Below, piece by piece: positions 13,980 to 22,027 of a DNA stretch of 40,260 nucleotides. Each line of letters opens with the position of its first letter. Positions within the stretch are counted from its first letter, which is position 1. Source of the stretch: JBEHWX01 sp048498995 (GTDB lineage: Bacteria; Bacteroidota; Ignavibacteria; OLB7); assembly GCA_048498995.1 (NCBI GenBank), contig JBEHWX010000054.1:1-40260 (forward strand). The letters run 5' to 3'. A program made the translations under genes and the position numbers. The notes under the pieces are model-generated. The model did not search any database. It was not told where the DNA came from and was given only the letters and a program-made list of their open reading frames with translations.

Positions 13980-15158
13980 TCAATAGAATGCGTGTACCTG
14001 AACGGTATACTGGCCCATCAGATAGTCCGCGTTCTGGAAATACCGGTATTCAGGGCGGATCTCCAGATAGGGAATGGGGAAGAACTGTGCTCCGACAATG
14101 AAGGACTGGGCGCGGTAGGAGGGACCCTCGGTGGGGTACTCCGTCTGCCCCCATTCGTAGCGCCATTCCAGGGCGAGCCACTGCCAGAGCTGGTAGCTCC
14201 CCTGCACCATCATGTTTCTGATCTCCCGCGTCCTCGAGCTGGTCGGGTCGATCTCCTCCGGGTTCTGGGCGAACATCCCCTCGACGTAGATGGTGGCCTT
14301 GTCGGCCAGTCCGAATCCGCCGAAGGCGTTGATCATCTTGAAGGGGCCGTTGGTCAGGATCGAGGCGCCGAGCTCCATGTTGATCCCCTGGTCGAGCAGC
14401 TGCGGCCAGAAGACGGCGCGCGCCGAGAAGGAGGGCTTGGTGGAGTCGACGGCGGCGATCGCCTTGTGGAGGTTGTGGGCGCTGAAGACGCCGACGTTCA
14501 GCGTGAGCCAGTGCTGTCCCTCGTAGACCAGCTCGCCGCCGAGCTCGTTGTAGTTCGGCGCCAGCAGGTAGACCGGGCTCGGGCTGGCCGCGTCCCGCCG
14601 GGTGAACATCGTGTGGTCGTCGCCGCGGATGCTGATGCTCGGCTGGATGAATCCGGCGCGGATGGCCGGCAGCGTGATATCCGGCTGGTAGAGCACCTGC
14701 GCGTCGAAGCTGGTCTGCCCGGGATAGCGGATCGGGCCGGCGTTGTAGGTGCCGAAGACGTGGAGCTGCTCCGACGGCGAGAACGCCAGATAGGGGGAGA
14801 GCTGCATCGGGATGGTGCGCCGCTCGGTGACCGGCGGGCGTCCGGTCTTCACCCACTGCAGGCGGGCATCCAGGCCGAGGGTGAAGAGACCGTCGAGGAA
14901 GGAGTTGGTCTCCGAGGCGTAGAGGGAATCCAGGCCGAGCGACGAGGGGGAGATGGCGCCGACCTGGTTCATGGTGCTCCAGCCGAGCTCGTTGCGCAGG
15001 CCGCTCCCCTGGGGATTGAAGTGGCAGGCCGAGCATCGGGTGCCGGTCAGAAGCGAGAATCGGGGGAGTGCGCTCAGCCTTGCCGAACCCGCGGCCGCCA
15101 TCAGCAGAAGGAGCGTCAGCAGGGGAAGGCGTCGGTTGAAGAGAGTGCTGCGTTTCAC
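13980..15158 (-). CDS. Outer-membrane beta-barrel protein with N-terminal haem-binding motif
   Basis: A 392-residue protein if the GTG at 15158 is used. That start gives a canonical signal peptide (VKRSTLFNRRLPLLTLLLLM, cleaved near residue 30). The ATG at 15197 would add 13 residues before it, and neither has a good ribosome site. Directly after the signal comes TGTRCSACHFNPQGSG, a CxxCH haem motif (Cys42, Cys45, His46). The rest (about 100-392) has alternating amphipathic strands and ends VQVHAFY with a terminal aromatic residue, typical of porin-like barrels. The combination suggests an outer-membrane electron conduit or a barrel with a periplasmic haem plug; this is inference. It is followed by the diheme lipoprotein. 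Confidence 0.8.
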   Translation of the reverse strand: MKRSTLFNRRLPLLTLLLLMAAAGSARLSALPRFSLLTGTRCSACHFNPQGSGLRNELGWSTMNQVGAISPSSLGLDSLYASETNSFLDGLFTLGLDARLQWVKTGRPPVTERRTIPMQLSPYLAFSPSEQLHVFGTYNAGPIRYPGQTSFDAQVLYQPDITLPAIRAGFIQPSISIRGDDHTMFTRRDAASPSPVYLLAPNYNELGGELVYEGQHWLTLNVGVFSAHNLHKAIAAVDSTKPSFSARAVFWPQLLDQGINMELGASILTNGPFKMINAFGGFGLADKATIYVEGMFAQNPEEIDPTSSRTREIRNMMVQGSYQLWQWLALEWRYEWGQTEYPTEGPSYRAQSFIVGAQFFPIPYLEIRPEYRYFQNADYLMGQYTVQVHAFY

Positions 15159-15262
15159 TGAATGTTCCGATTTGACGTGAATGATGCCCGCGAACATACA
15201 GACCGGCCGGGGGCCGGCGGCGCGTGGCCGCTCAAGAGCGGCCCTCGCGCATGAAAGACCCA

Positions 15263-15286
15263 GGCGCCTCCGTTGCCGGAGGCGCC
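15263..15286 (-). terminator. Intrinsic terminator after the Rieske gene
   Basis: Perfect 10-bp stem ggcgcctccg / cggaggcgcc with loop ttgc. On the minus strand it is followed by tgggtctttcat. It separates the Rieske transcript from the barrel/cytochrome operon. Confidence 0.75.
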
Positions 15287-15343
15287 CGGATCGCTACCTC
15301 CCGAGGAAGTACACTCGACTGAGGAGTGCGTTTCGGAACAGTA

Positions 15344-15811
15344 TCACGTCGTCACCGTCACCGTTGTGGTGGACGGATCGTACGTGGCCGTGTACTTCGT
15401 CAGGGGAGTGGTCGCGGGTCCGCTCAAGGGGGTGCCATTCAGGTCGAACCGTGAGCCGTGGCAGGGACAGGCCATCGCCCCGCCGGCGGGGGCCAGCACC
15501 TGGCAGCTGGCGTGCGTGCATCGGGAGGAGAAGGCCACGTAGGCCGACTCGCTCTGCCGCACGATCAGAATCGGGAATCCATCGGATCCCTTGCTGGTGG
15601 TCAGCAGCCCCTGTCCGTCGGAAAGGGCGCTGACGTCGAATTTGTTCGAGCCGGTGCCGCCGCCGCCCGGCGGCGCGGTAACGCGGCTCTCGCATCCTTC
15701 CAGAATCGGCGCCACCAGGCCGACGATCGTCATGCCCGCGGTGGCCGTGAGGCAGCGTCCCAGGAATTCACGCCTGGAGGCTCCTCGTTCGTTCGAAATG
15801 TCTCTACTCAC
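15344..15811 (-). CDS. Rieske [2Fe-2S] protein, Tat-exported
   Basis: A 155-residue protein from the GTG at 15811 (another in-frame GTG lies at 15856). The N-terminus has a twin-arginine motif (SRREFLG, residues 12-18) and hydrophobic stretch ending LEGC, so a Tat-exported lipoprotein is possible (Cys40). A Gly-rich hinge (GGGGTG) follows. The cluster motifs are CTHASC (Cys98, His100, Cys103) and CPCHGS (Cys115, Cys117, His118). Cys98, His100, Cys115 and His118 would bind the cluster and Cys103-Cys117 would form the disulphide found in bc1/b6f-type Rieske proteins. No cytochrome b or c1 gene is in the window, so it may serve another redox partner such as the haem proteins downstream. Confidence 0.9.
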   Translation of the reverse strand: MSRDISNERGASRREFLGRCLTATAGMTIVGLVAPILEGCESRVTAPPGGGGTGSNKFDVSALSDGQGLLTTSKGSDGFPILIVRQSESAYVAFSSRCTHASCQVLAPAGGAMACPCHGSRFDLNGTPLSGPATTPLTKYTATYDPSTTTVTVTT

Positions 15812-16014
15812 GGTTGCTCGCTCAACTGAGTACGAATGGTTGGGAGAAAGACCCACGGAGGGGTCTTGAGCTTACGGATAACTGTTCCAACAGCAAAACA
15901 CGGGTGCAAGCGGAAAGTTGCAAAACCCATCGCTCGCCGGGAGCGCGGAGCTCCCCCTCGCGGTACCCCATGAGTTTCCCGACGGGTCCGGTCGGGCCGC
16001 CCGGGGAAGGGGGC

Positions 16015-16251
16015 TCAGGCGAGCCCGACCTCTCCGGACGGACTCGTTCCGGCAAGCGGTTTCCCGCATTGCGTGCAGTAATACGCGACCGGCTGCAGCA
16101 CGCGGGCGCCGCAGCTTCCGCAGCTCCGCGTGGTCGGCTTGCCACAACAGGCGCAATACTTGTCGTCCGGATAACCTGCCGTTCCGCAGGCCGCGCAGAA
16201 GACTGTTCCAGTGTCGCCATCGATGCGAGGGGATCCAGATCCGTAGGGCAT
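16015..16251 (-). CDS. Double zinc-ribbon protein
   Basis: A 78-residue protein with two CxxC pairs per ribbon. Ribbon one is CAAC...CACC (FCAACGTAGYPDDKYCACCGKP). Ribbon two is CGSC...CTQC (RSCGSCGARVLQPVAYYCTQCGKP). Each would bind one Zn. There is no other domain. It is probably a small nucleic-acid- or protein-binding adaptor. The start at 16251 is set by an AGGAG (16261-16265), spaced about 10 nt. The longer upstream reading frame has no coding character. Confidence 0.85.
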   Translation of the reverse strand: MPYGSGSPRIDGDTGTVFCAACGTAGYPDDKYCACCGKPTTRSCGSCGARVLQPVAYYCTQCGKPLAGTSPSGEVGLA

Positions 16252-16260
16252 GATCGAGGT

Positions 16261-16265
16261 CTCCT
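16261..16265 (-). promoter_or_regulatory. Ribosome binding site fixing the zinc-ribbon start
   Basis: AGGAG on the minus strand, about 10 nt before the ATG at 16251; it decides between this start and the upstream in-frame extension. Confidence 0.7.
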
Positions 16266-16377
16266 GTAGGGTTGGTATCGGGCGCTTCATCAAACATCGT
16301 CGGTCCGGGCGTTCATCTACAATGACGTTCATCAAGGTAGCGGCGCCCGGTCACACTCTGGTCGGAAATCGTCACAC

Positions 16378-16415
16378 TTCCGGAATTTCATCCCGGCGGC
16401 GAAAAAATTCCGGAA
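16378..16415. repeat. AT-rich inverted repeat upstream of the STAND regulator
   Basis: Arms ttccggaattt and aaattccggaa, 16 bp apart. It lies between the divergent zinc-ribbon and STAND-SARP genes, a natural place for a regulatory site. Confidence 0.7.
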
Positions 16416-16513
16416 CCGCCACGCTTCCGGCCCGACCTCCGGTTCGCCCGTCGGGTCGCCCGTCGGGTCGCCCGTGGGCTTCGTCGCCCGGCGGCATGCC
16501 GCTCCCGATCCCC

Positions 16514-16535
16514 GTGTCGTGGTATGTTTCGACAC
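16514..16535 (+). promoter_or_regulatory. Dyad overlapping a promoter-like box
   Basis: gtgtcg (16514-16519) and cgacac (16530-16535) flank tggtatgttt. The box TATGTTTC (16523-16530) fits TAnnTTT(G) except for the last base. If it is a promoter, transcription would start about 16537, just before the stem at 16542. Confidence 0.45.
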
Positions 16536-16541
16536 GCTCCC

Positions 16542-16580
16542 CTGTCAGTCTTGACAGTCGATGCTTGTCAGGACTGACAG
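16542..16580 (+). promoter_or_regulatory. 16-bp stem with start codon in its loop; paired TGTCA-N4-TGACA dyads
   Basis: The left arm ctgtcagtcttgacag (16542-16557) pairs with the right arm ttgtcaggactgacag (16565-16580): 14 Watson-Crick and 2 G-T/U pairs. The 7-nt loop tcgatgc holds the ATG at 16561. Each arm is itself a dyad, TGTCA-N4-TGACA, with centres 23 bp apart, so it could also be a pair of operators. No other copy of the dyad was seen in the window. Confidence 0.7.
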
Positions 16581-19500
16581 AGATCCGTTCACGCTGGACC
16601 ATTTCATGCGATCACTCGTCGATTTCTTCAATCACGGCATCCTTCCCTTCACCGGCCGCGCCGCGGAGCTGGAGCGTCTCGTCCGGTTCTGGCGGGAGAC
16701 GGCCGAGGCTCCCGGCCTGCGCGTGACGCTCCTGCTCGGGGAGGCGGGAATGGGGAAGAGCCGGCTCATCGAGGAGCTGGTCCCGAAAGCGCTCGCCGGC
16801 GCCGGCGTGGTGGCCCACGCCAAGCTCTATCCGGAATCGGCCACCTCGATCGCGCCGATGGTGGCGCGCGCCCTATGGAGCTCCGCGGCCGGACGCCAGC
16901 TGCTGAAGCAGGAGCCGGCCGGGGAGCTCGGGGCGGTCTCCTCGGCGCTCCAGCGCCTTTCACGCCTCCGCCCCACGCTCCTGATCGTGGAGGATATCCA
17001 CCTGCTGGCCGGCGAGGCGCTCCGCGATTTCTCCCTCCTGCTGGAAGGGCTGGCCTACGAGCCGATCTCCGTCATCTGCGTGGCGCGTCCGGTCGAGCTC
17101 GGCGCCCGCGGCGTCCTGGAGCGGTATCTGGTCGAGGAAATCGACCTCGGACGCCTCGACATGGTCGCGCTCGGCGAGATCTGGCGCGCATTATTTCAGT
17201 CGGAGCCTGATGAGGAGATTCTCGATCTGCTGCTGAAGGCCACGCAGGGGAACGCCCTGGCGCTCAGAAGCGCCCTGCGCGGCGTCCTGAAATCCGGTGC
17301 CCTGGCGCAGGACCCGGCCACCGGCCTCTGGCGCGCGACCACGCCGCTCTCGCGGTTCGACGAGGCGCTGCGCCGGAACGTCCGGCTCCTCTCCGAGGGG
17401 ATGGCCGCCCACCTGACCGACGAGGAGCGGACCGCCGCGGAGCAGTTCGCGGCGCTCGGCGAGGTGTTTTCCCGCGAGGCCGCGCGCGCCATGGTTCCGG
17501 AGGCCGACCGGATGGTCGAGGCCCTGACGTTCAAGGGAATCGTGGCCGATATCCCGGTGCCGACCACGATGATGGCCGGCGCGTCGAGCGCCGCCCCGAT
17601 GCTCGTCTTCACCCACACGCTTCTCCATCTCCACCTGGTGCAGCGCGCGGCGATCTCCCCGGACGCGATTCTCCGGGTCGTCGCCGACGATCTCCCCCTC
17701 TCCTCGGTTCTTCCGTTCCAGCTTCTGGCCGAGCGGAGCGCGCTGCTTACCTCGCCGATGGAGATGATCGGCCGCGCGGTGGACCGCTCGCTCCGCGTGG
17801 CGCAGGCGCTCGACGAAACGGTCGACTGGCAGCTCGGCGTGGAGGTGCTCCGGATGGTGGAGAAGATCGTGGAGGCGCGGGAGCTGGAGTGGACGCCGGA
17901 CGAGCGCCACGCGCTGGAGATCCGGATGCTCGACTGCCGGCTGTCGCTCCTCCGGCGTCAGGATCATACCGATGAATATCAGGGATGGGTGGGGCGATTC
18001 ATGGAGCTCACCGCCGGCGATCCGCCTGAGGCGCTTCTCGAGTACCGCCTCCGCGCGCTCCGGCACCACTACATGGCCCGGCGACGGGGGGACGTCGATG
18101 TCTGCCGCTCCATCTGGGAGGAGGTGGACCGCCTGGTGGAGGAGCACCCGGGGCTCCGCTTCACGCGAGGCTATATCCTCTTCATTCAGAGCGGCGCCAC
18201 CGCCATCGGCCTGCAGAACGATTCCGAGCTGGTGCGCCAGGCCGAGAGCCGGCTGAACGCGCTGCTGGCCGCGCCCGGCATCACCGGAGAGCTGCGCGCC
18301 TTCGCCATGCGCGAGGTGGCGCCGCAGTTCCTCTGGCTCTTCGGCACGCCGGAGGAGCTCCAGACGCGGTTCGCGCTGCTGGCCGAGATCGAGAAGATGG
18401 CGGGGAAGGACGACTGGGTGCTCCACACCCGAAAGATCTCCTTCCTCGAAGGGCTCGGCCACGCCGAGGAGGCGATCCGGATGATCGACGACGTGGTTCC
18501 CCGCCTCCGCGACAAGGGGCTGATCCGGCACGCGCTCCAGTCGGAGCTGGTGAGGATCTACGCCGAGGCATGGTTCGACGTGCCGCTGGCCGAGCTCGAG
18601 GCGCATCTGCGGGGGCTTGCCGCGCAGGCGCCGGAGGAGATCCGCGGAGCGCTTCGGGAGCGGGCCGGCGTCCGGCTGGCGCGCATCGGCGTGCTGCGGG
18701 GCGATCCGGTCTGGGCCCGCCACATCATCGATACCTATATCCCGCGGGTCGCGTCCGATCTGATGAGCGGCGAGGAGCTGGTGATACTGGCCGCCGCCGA
18801 GGGAGATCTCGAGGAGCGCCTTCGCGCCCTGCTCGCCGCCGACCGGCTGGCCGAGGGGTTTCTGCCGCTGGCCCGGATGGTGCTCGGCGAGCCGGTCGAT
18901 CCGGAGGAGGCGCGGGAGAAGCTCGCCGGGGCGCTCCCGGACTCCATCCTCACGCGGAACGACCTGTCGGAGATCTACGCGGCGGCGACGATGGTGACGC
19001 ATCTGGCCACGGCCGGAGGGCATCCGGCCGCGCTGGTCGACGCGCTCGACGAGCGTATCCGCGCCGCGCTGCTGCTGGTGCTCGCGTGGCTGGCCGAGCG
19101 GCAGCTCGGAGGATATCTCGACCCGCTGCTGAGGATGTTCCAGAGGTATTTCACCCCCAAGGAGCTGGCTGCCGCCCGTCGGCGGTCGGAGGAGATCGCC
19201 GCCGAGCACGCCCGGAAGCGGGCCGCGGCCGAGACCGACGCCCGGCTTCGGGTCACGATGCTCGGGACGATCGAGGTACGGACGCCGGGCGAGGAGCCGA
19301 CGCGCCTGCGGGGGGCGCGGCTCAAGACGATGCTCGGCCTGCTCGTGCTCGACCGGATGCTCGAGAAGCCCCTTTCCTACCGCGAGTTCGTCCGCCTGGC
19401 CGCCAGCGGCGAGGAGGATCCGGAGCGGGCGCGCAAGGTGATGAACATGGGGGTGCTTCGGCTTCGGGAGGTGGTCGGGAACGAGGCGATTCTGACCGAT

Positions 19501-19920
19501 CGGGAGACGCCGCGCCTGAACCTGGAGCGGGTGAACGTGGATCTGCTGGAGGCGCACGAGCTGCTGCGCGCCGCCGCCGACGCCGCGCGCGCCGGAACCC
19601 TGGTGAAGGCGTTCCCGCCGTTGATGCGGGCGCTCCGCCTCTCCCGAGGCGAGGTCCCGTTTCCATCGCTCTACGATACGTTCTTCGAGGCGGCCCGCGA
19701 GGACTTCGAGGTCGAGCTCCGTACCGCCTCCGTCGACGTGGGACGGGGTCTGCTGCGCGAGGGGGACGCGGCCAACGCCGAGGAGATGCTTCGCCTGGCG
19801 TTCGACGCGATGCCCGGCGACGAGGAGATCGCCGAGCTTCTTCAGGAGGCGCTGCTCGAGCTCGGCAAGCGCGCCGAGGCCGCCCGCGTCCGCCTGCAGC
19901 GAATGGAGGGCGACGAGTGA
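16561..19920 (+). CDS. STAND-type ATPase with C-terminal SARP-like winged helix and BTAD
   Basis: A 1119-residue regulator. An AAA/STAND NTPase core starts near residue 20 (FFNHGILPFTGRAAELERL). Walker A GEAGMGKS is at 60-67 and Walker B LLIVEDIH at 140-147. About 350-890 is a long helical, TPR-like region. From about 896 comes an OmpR/SARP-type winged helix (VTMLGTIEVRTPG...RLRGARLKTMLGLLVLDRM; VMNMGVLRLREVVG). From about 985 there is a bacterial transcriptional activator domain (NVDLLEAHELL to the end). In AfsR and most SARPs the DNA-binding domain comes first and the ATPase after it; here the order is reversed. The ATG at 16561 sits in a hairpin loop. The next ATG, at 16606, keeps the ATPase intact and is a possible alternative start. 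No metabolic gene cluster is adjacent; the target is unknown. Confidence 0.88.
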   Translation: MLVRTDRDPFTLDHFMRSLVDFFNHGILPFTGRAAELERLVRFWRETAEAPGLRVTLLLGEAGMGKSRLIEELVPKALAGAGVVAHAKLYPESATSIAPMVARALWSSAAGRQLLKQEPAGELGAVSSALQRLSRLRPTLLIVEDIHLLAGEALRDFSLLLEGLAYEPISVICVARPVELGARGVLERYLVEEIDLGRLDMVALGEIWRALFQSEPDEEILDLLLKATQGNALALRSALRGVLKSGALAQDPATGLWRATTPLSRFDEALRRNVRLLSEGMAAHLTDEERTAAEQFAALGEVFSREAARAMVPEADRMVEALTFKGIVADIPVPTTMMAGASSAAPMLVFTHTLLHLHLVQRAAISPDAILRVVADDLPLSSVLPFQLLAERSALLTSPMEMIGRAVDRSLRVAQALDETVDWQLGVEVLRMVEKIVEARELEWTPDERHALEIRMLDCRLSLLRRQDHTDEYQGWVGRFMELTAGDPPEALLEYRLRALRHHYMARRRGDVDVCRSIWEEVDRLVEEHPGLRFTRGYILFIQSGATAIGLQNDSELVRQAESRLNALLAAPGITGELRAFAMREVAPQFLWLFGTPEELQTRFALLAEIEKMAGKDDWVLHTRKISFLEGLGHAEEAIRMIDDVVPRLRDKGLIRHALQSELVRIYAEAWFDVPLAELEAHLRGLAAQAPEEIRGALRERAGVRLARIGVLRGDPVWARHIIDTYIPRVASDLMSGEELVILAAAEGDLEERLRALLAADRLAEGFLPLARMVLGEPVDPEEAREKLAGALPDSILTRNDLSEIYAAATMVTHLATAGGHPAALVDALDERIRAALLLVLAWLAERQLGGYLDPLLRMFQRYFTPKELAAARRRSEEIAAEHARKRAAAETDARLRVTMLGTIEVRTPGEEPTRLRGARLKTMLGLLVLDRMLEKPLSYREFVRLAASGEEDPERARKVMNMGVLRLREVVGNEAILTDRETPRLNLERVNVDLLEAHELLRAAADAARAGTLVKAFPPLMRALRLSRGEVPFPSLYDTFFEAAREDFEVELRTASVDVGRGLLREGDAANAEEMLRLAFDAMPGDEEIAELLQEALLELGKRAEAARVRLQRMEGDE

Positions 19921-19988
19921 CGGGCGGGTCCTTCCGGGATCGCGCCTGCATCCGGAGGGGCGCCGACATGTGGGGCCGATAAAAAAAC

Positions 19989-20019
19989 GACGGGCGGCCG
20001 AGGTCCATGGCCGCCCGTC
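19989..20019 (-). terminator. Strong intrinsic terminator between convergent genes
   Basis: Perfect 11-bp stem gacgggcggcc / ggccgcccgtc with a 9-nt loop. On the minus strand it is followed by seven T (aaaaaaa at 19981-19987), giving a textbook terminator for the T9SS cargo gene. It may also slow plus-strand transcription from the STAND gene. Confidence 0.88.
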
Positions 20020-20102
20020 TGGTCCAACGGGAATGACGGGAAAGGTCCACGCCGTCATTGTCCCCGATCATCGTCCGCGTTGCACGCGGAGCTCATCATC
20101 AT

Positions 20103-20164
20103 CGGATCACCGCGTCAGCGGATCACCGTCACCGGATCACCGTTATCGGATCACCGTCACCGGC
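20103..20164. repeat. 14-bp tandem array spanning the T9SS gene's end
   Basis: Four units of cggatcaccg plus four variable bases (cgtc/ag, tcac, ttat, tcac). The stop codon of the T9SS gene (20143-20145) lies inside the array, so the repeat appears to have grown out from its last codons. Confidence 0.85.
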
Positions 20165-20667
20165 TGCTGCATCAGGGCTCCCGGCGTTCTGACCGCGACG
20201 TAGTAGGTGCCGCTGGCCAGCCCGGAGGCATCGAGCGGGAGCCGGAGCTCTCCGGCCTCGGCCGTGCCGGTGTAGAGCGTCGCCAGCTGGCGTCCCTGCA
20301 GGTCGTGCAGGGTCACCTCGACGGCGCCGCGCTGGGCCAGCTTCACGGTCACCTGGGAGCCGACGTCGACCGGATTCGGGGCCACGCTCAGCCCGGCGAT
20401 GGCGCCGGCGCGCTCCTCCGCGGCGACCTTCGATGGGGTCAGCACGGCCGTCCAGTAGCCGAACTGACCGATCATCGAAGCGTTCGATGACATCCCCGCG
20501 ACCGGCTGCGCGATCGTGGCGGACATCGACGTGGTTCCATCGGTGGTCGTGCCGCCGCCGGTGGCGATCACCGCCTTCTCCAGCATCACCGTCTGCGCGG
20601 TGGCCGAGCCGCCGGCCAGCACGCCGGCCAGGGCCACCATCGACAAGAGACTTTTCAGGTTCATCAT
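20143..20667 (-). CDS. Secreted protein with type IX secretion C-terminal sorting domain
   Basis: A 174-residue protein. Signal peptide (MMNLKSLLSMVALAGVLAGGSATA), then a short Ser/Thr/Gly-rich passenger (about 25-85), then a T9SS type A sorting domain (about 93-174). Signatures are LSVAPNPVDVGSQVTV, LHDLQGRQLATLYTGTAEAG, LPLDASGLASGTYYVAV and the terminal QPVTVIR. This domain directs export by the Por/T9SS machinery and surface attachment in FCB bacteria. AGAAGGAG lies about 9 nt before the ATG. It follows the surface protein gene by 37 bp, suggesting one transcript. The passenger is too short to suggest an enzyme. Confidence 0.92.
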   Translation of the reverse strand: MMNLKSLLSMVALAGVLAGGSATAQTVMLEKAVIATGGGTTTDGTTSMSATIAQPVAGMSSNASMIGQFGYWTAVLTPSKVAAEERAGAIAGLSVAPNPVDVGSQVTVKLAQRGAVEVTLHDLQGRQLATLYTGTAEAGELRLPLDASGLASGTYYVAVRTPGALMQQPVTVIR

Positions 20668-20704
20668 GCTCGTGTACTCCTTCTGTCGGCGGTAACGCCG
20701 GCCA

Positions 20705-22027
20705 TTACTGGTTGATGATCAGGTAGTTGAAGGAGAGCGAGCCGGTGAGCGTGCCGAGGGCTCCCTGAATGGCCGAGACCGAGAAGGTGCCGTTCCCCTG
20801 CGACGAGAGGCGGATCGGGACGATCGAGGCGGCGTTGGTGCCGGAGGTCACCGTGAGCATGATCACCGAGTTGGCCTTCGCGTAGGCGTTGTTGATCGTG
20901 ACCGAGCCGTTGGTCAGGTCGATCGTTCCGGTGCCGACCGGGCCGTTGAGCGTCAGGCCGCCGGTCACCTTCAGCGCCGCCTCGCCGGCGGCGGAGGTGC
21001 TGACGTCGAGCGCGTTGCCGACGGTGGAGTGGATCTTCGTCTGTCCGTTGGCCATCACCTGGAAGGCCATGTTGCTGGAGGCGTCGATGGCGCTGATCAG
21101 GCTGGCCTGCGAGCCGGAGCCGGTGTTCTGAATCTGAAGCACGGCGCCGGTGGAGGCGTTGCCGACGGCGTTGATCGCCGTGCCGCCGGTGTTGGTCACG
21201 TTGATCGTGCCGGTGCCGGAGGCGCTCGTGTTCGACGTGGCGCTGATGGCCGAGCCGGTCATCGCCTGCAGGTTGAGCGCGGTGCCGGCGCCGGAGTTGA
21301 TGAACGAGGCGACGTTGCCGCCGCCGCTGTTGGTCAGGCTCAGGCCGGTCTGTCCGCTGCCGAGGTTCACCGTCTGGGTGTACGGGAGGCTGAAGCCGCC
21401 GCCGGTGCCGCCGTTGAGCGCCAGGGTAACCGTGTTGCCGGTGGTCGACACGTTCAGGTTGCCGCCGCCGGTGAAGTTGACGTTGCCGCGCAGCCCGTTG
21501 ATGCTGGTGACCATGTTCGAGTCGAGCAGGCCTCCCTGCAGGCGGCCGTTGGCGTCGGTCGTGACGATGGCGTTGACGCGGTTGGTATCGTTCATCAGGC
21601 GGAGGCCGCCGATGGCCATGGCGTTGGCGGCCACGTCGGCGGTGGCGGCGCTGAGCGCCTCGCCGATGCGCAGACGCGGGCTCATCTCGTTGCCGTTGTC
21701 GATGGAGACGCCGAGCTCATAGTTGGCGTTGGCCATCACGTTGAGCTTGCCGCCGCTGGTGCCGTTATCGCCGACCATCGTGGTGAACATGCCGTCCATG
21801 GTCGTCACGTTGTCGGTCTCGGAATAGATCACCTGATTGGTTCCCTGCATGTAGACCTTCAGCAGCAGGGAGTGCTGGCCGTTGGCCACGGCGCCTCCAC
21901 CGGTCGTGGTCAGGCGGCCCTGAAGGGAGAACATTCCCTCGGCGGTGGTGCCGGTCTGCGCCTGCAGCGGAAGGGAAAGGAGCGAAGCGAGCGCTGCGCC
22001 TGCAATCATCGTAGTACACTTCATCAT
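20705..22027 (-). CDS. Repetitive beta-rich surface protein
   Basis: A 440-residue protein with a signal peptide (MMKCTTMIAGAALASLLSLPLQA). An N-terminal beta domain (about 28-115; MFSLQGRLTTTGGGAVANGQHSLLLKVY, VTTMDGMFTTMVGDNG) is of a type seen before phage-tail-like or adhesin-like stalks. Residues about 170-365 are Gly/Asn/Thr/Ser-rich repeats such as LTNSGGGNVASFINSGAG and INVTNTGGTAINAVGN, likely a beta-helix or trimeric stalk. The C-terminal domain ends SLSFNYLIINQ and lacks the T9SS signature. AGGAG (22038-22042) sets the start at 22027. It is probably a surface fibre, adhesin or S-layer-associated protein; the exact role is unknown. It is immediately upstream of the T9SS cargo gene. 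Confidence 0.85.
   Translation of the reverse strand: MMKCTTMIAGAALASLLSLPLQAQTGTTAEGMFSLQGRLTTTGGGAVANGQHSLLLKVYMQGTNQVIYSETDNVTTMDGMFTTMVGDNGTSGGKLNVMANANYELGVSIDNGNEMSPRLRIGEALSAATADVAANAMAIGGLRLMNDTNRVNAIVTTDANGRLQGGLLDSNMVTSINGLRGNVNFTGGGNLNVSTTGNTVTLALNGGTGGGFSLPYTQTVNLGSGQTGLSLTNSGGGNVASFINSGAGTALNLQAMTGSAISATSNTSASGTGTINVTNTGGTAINAVGNASTGAVLQIQNTGSGSQASLISAIDASSNMAFQVMANGQTKIHSTVGNALDVSTSAAGEAALKVTGGLTLNGPVGTGTIDLTNGSVTINNAYAKANSVIMLTVTSGTNAASIVPIRLSSQGNGTFSVSAIQGALGTLTGSLSFNYLIINQ

Noticed and set aside
17191..20058. 955-codon minus-strand frame opposite the STAND regulator
   Set aside because: Shadow of a gene with clear Walker motifs and BTAD; no recognisable domain in the shadow.
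20705..22027. Phage tail fibre
   Set aside because: The stalk-like repeats resemble one, but it has a signal peptide and no phage genes nearby.
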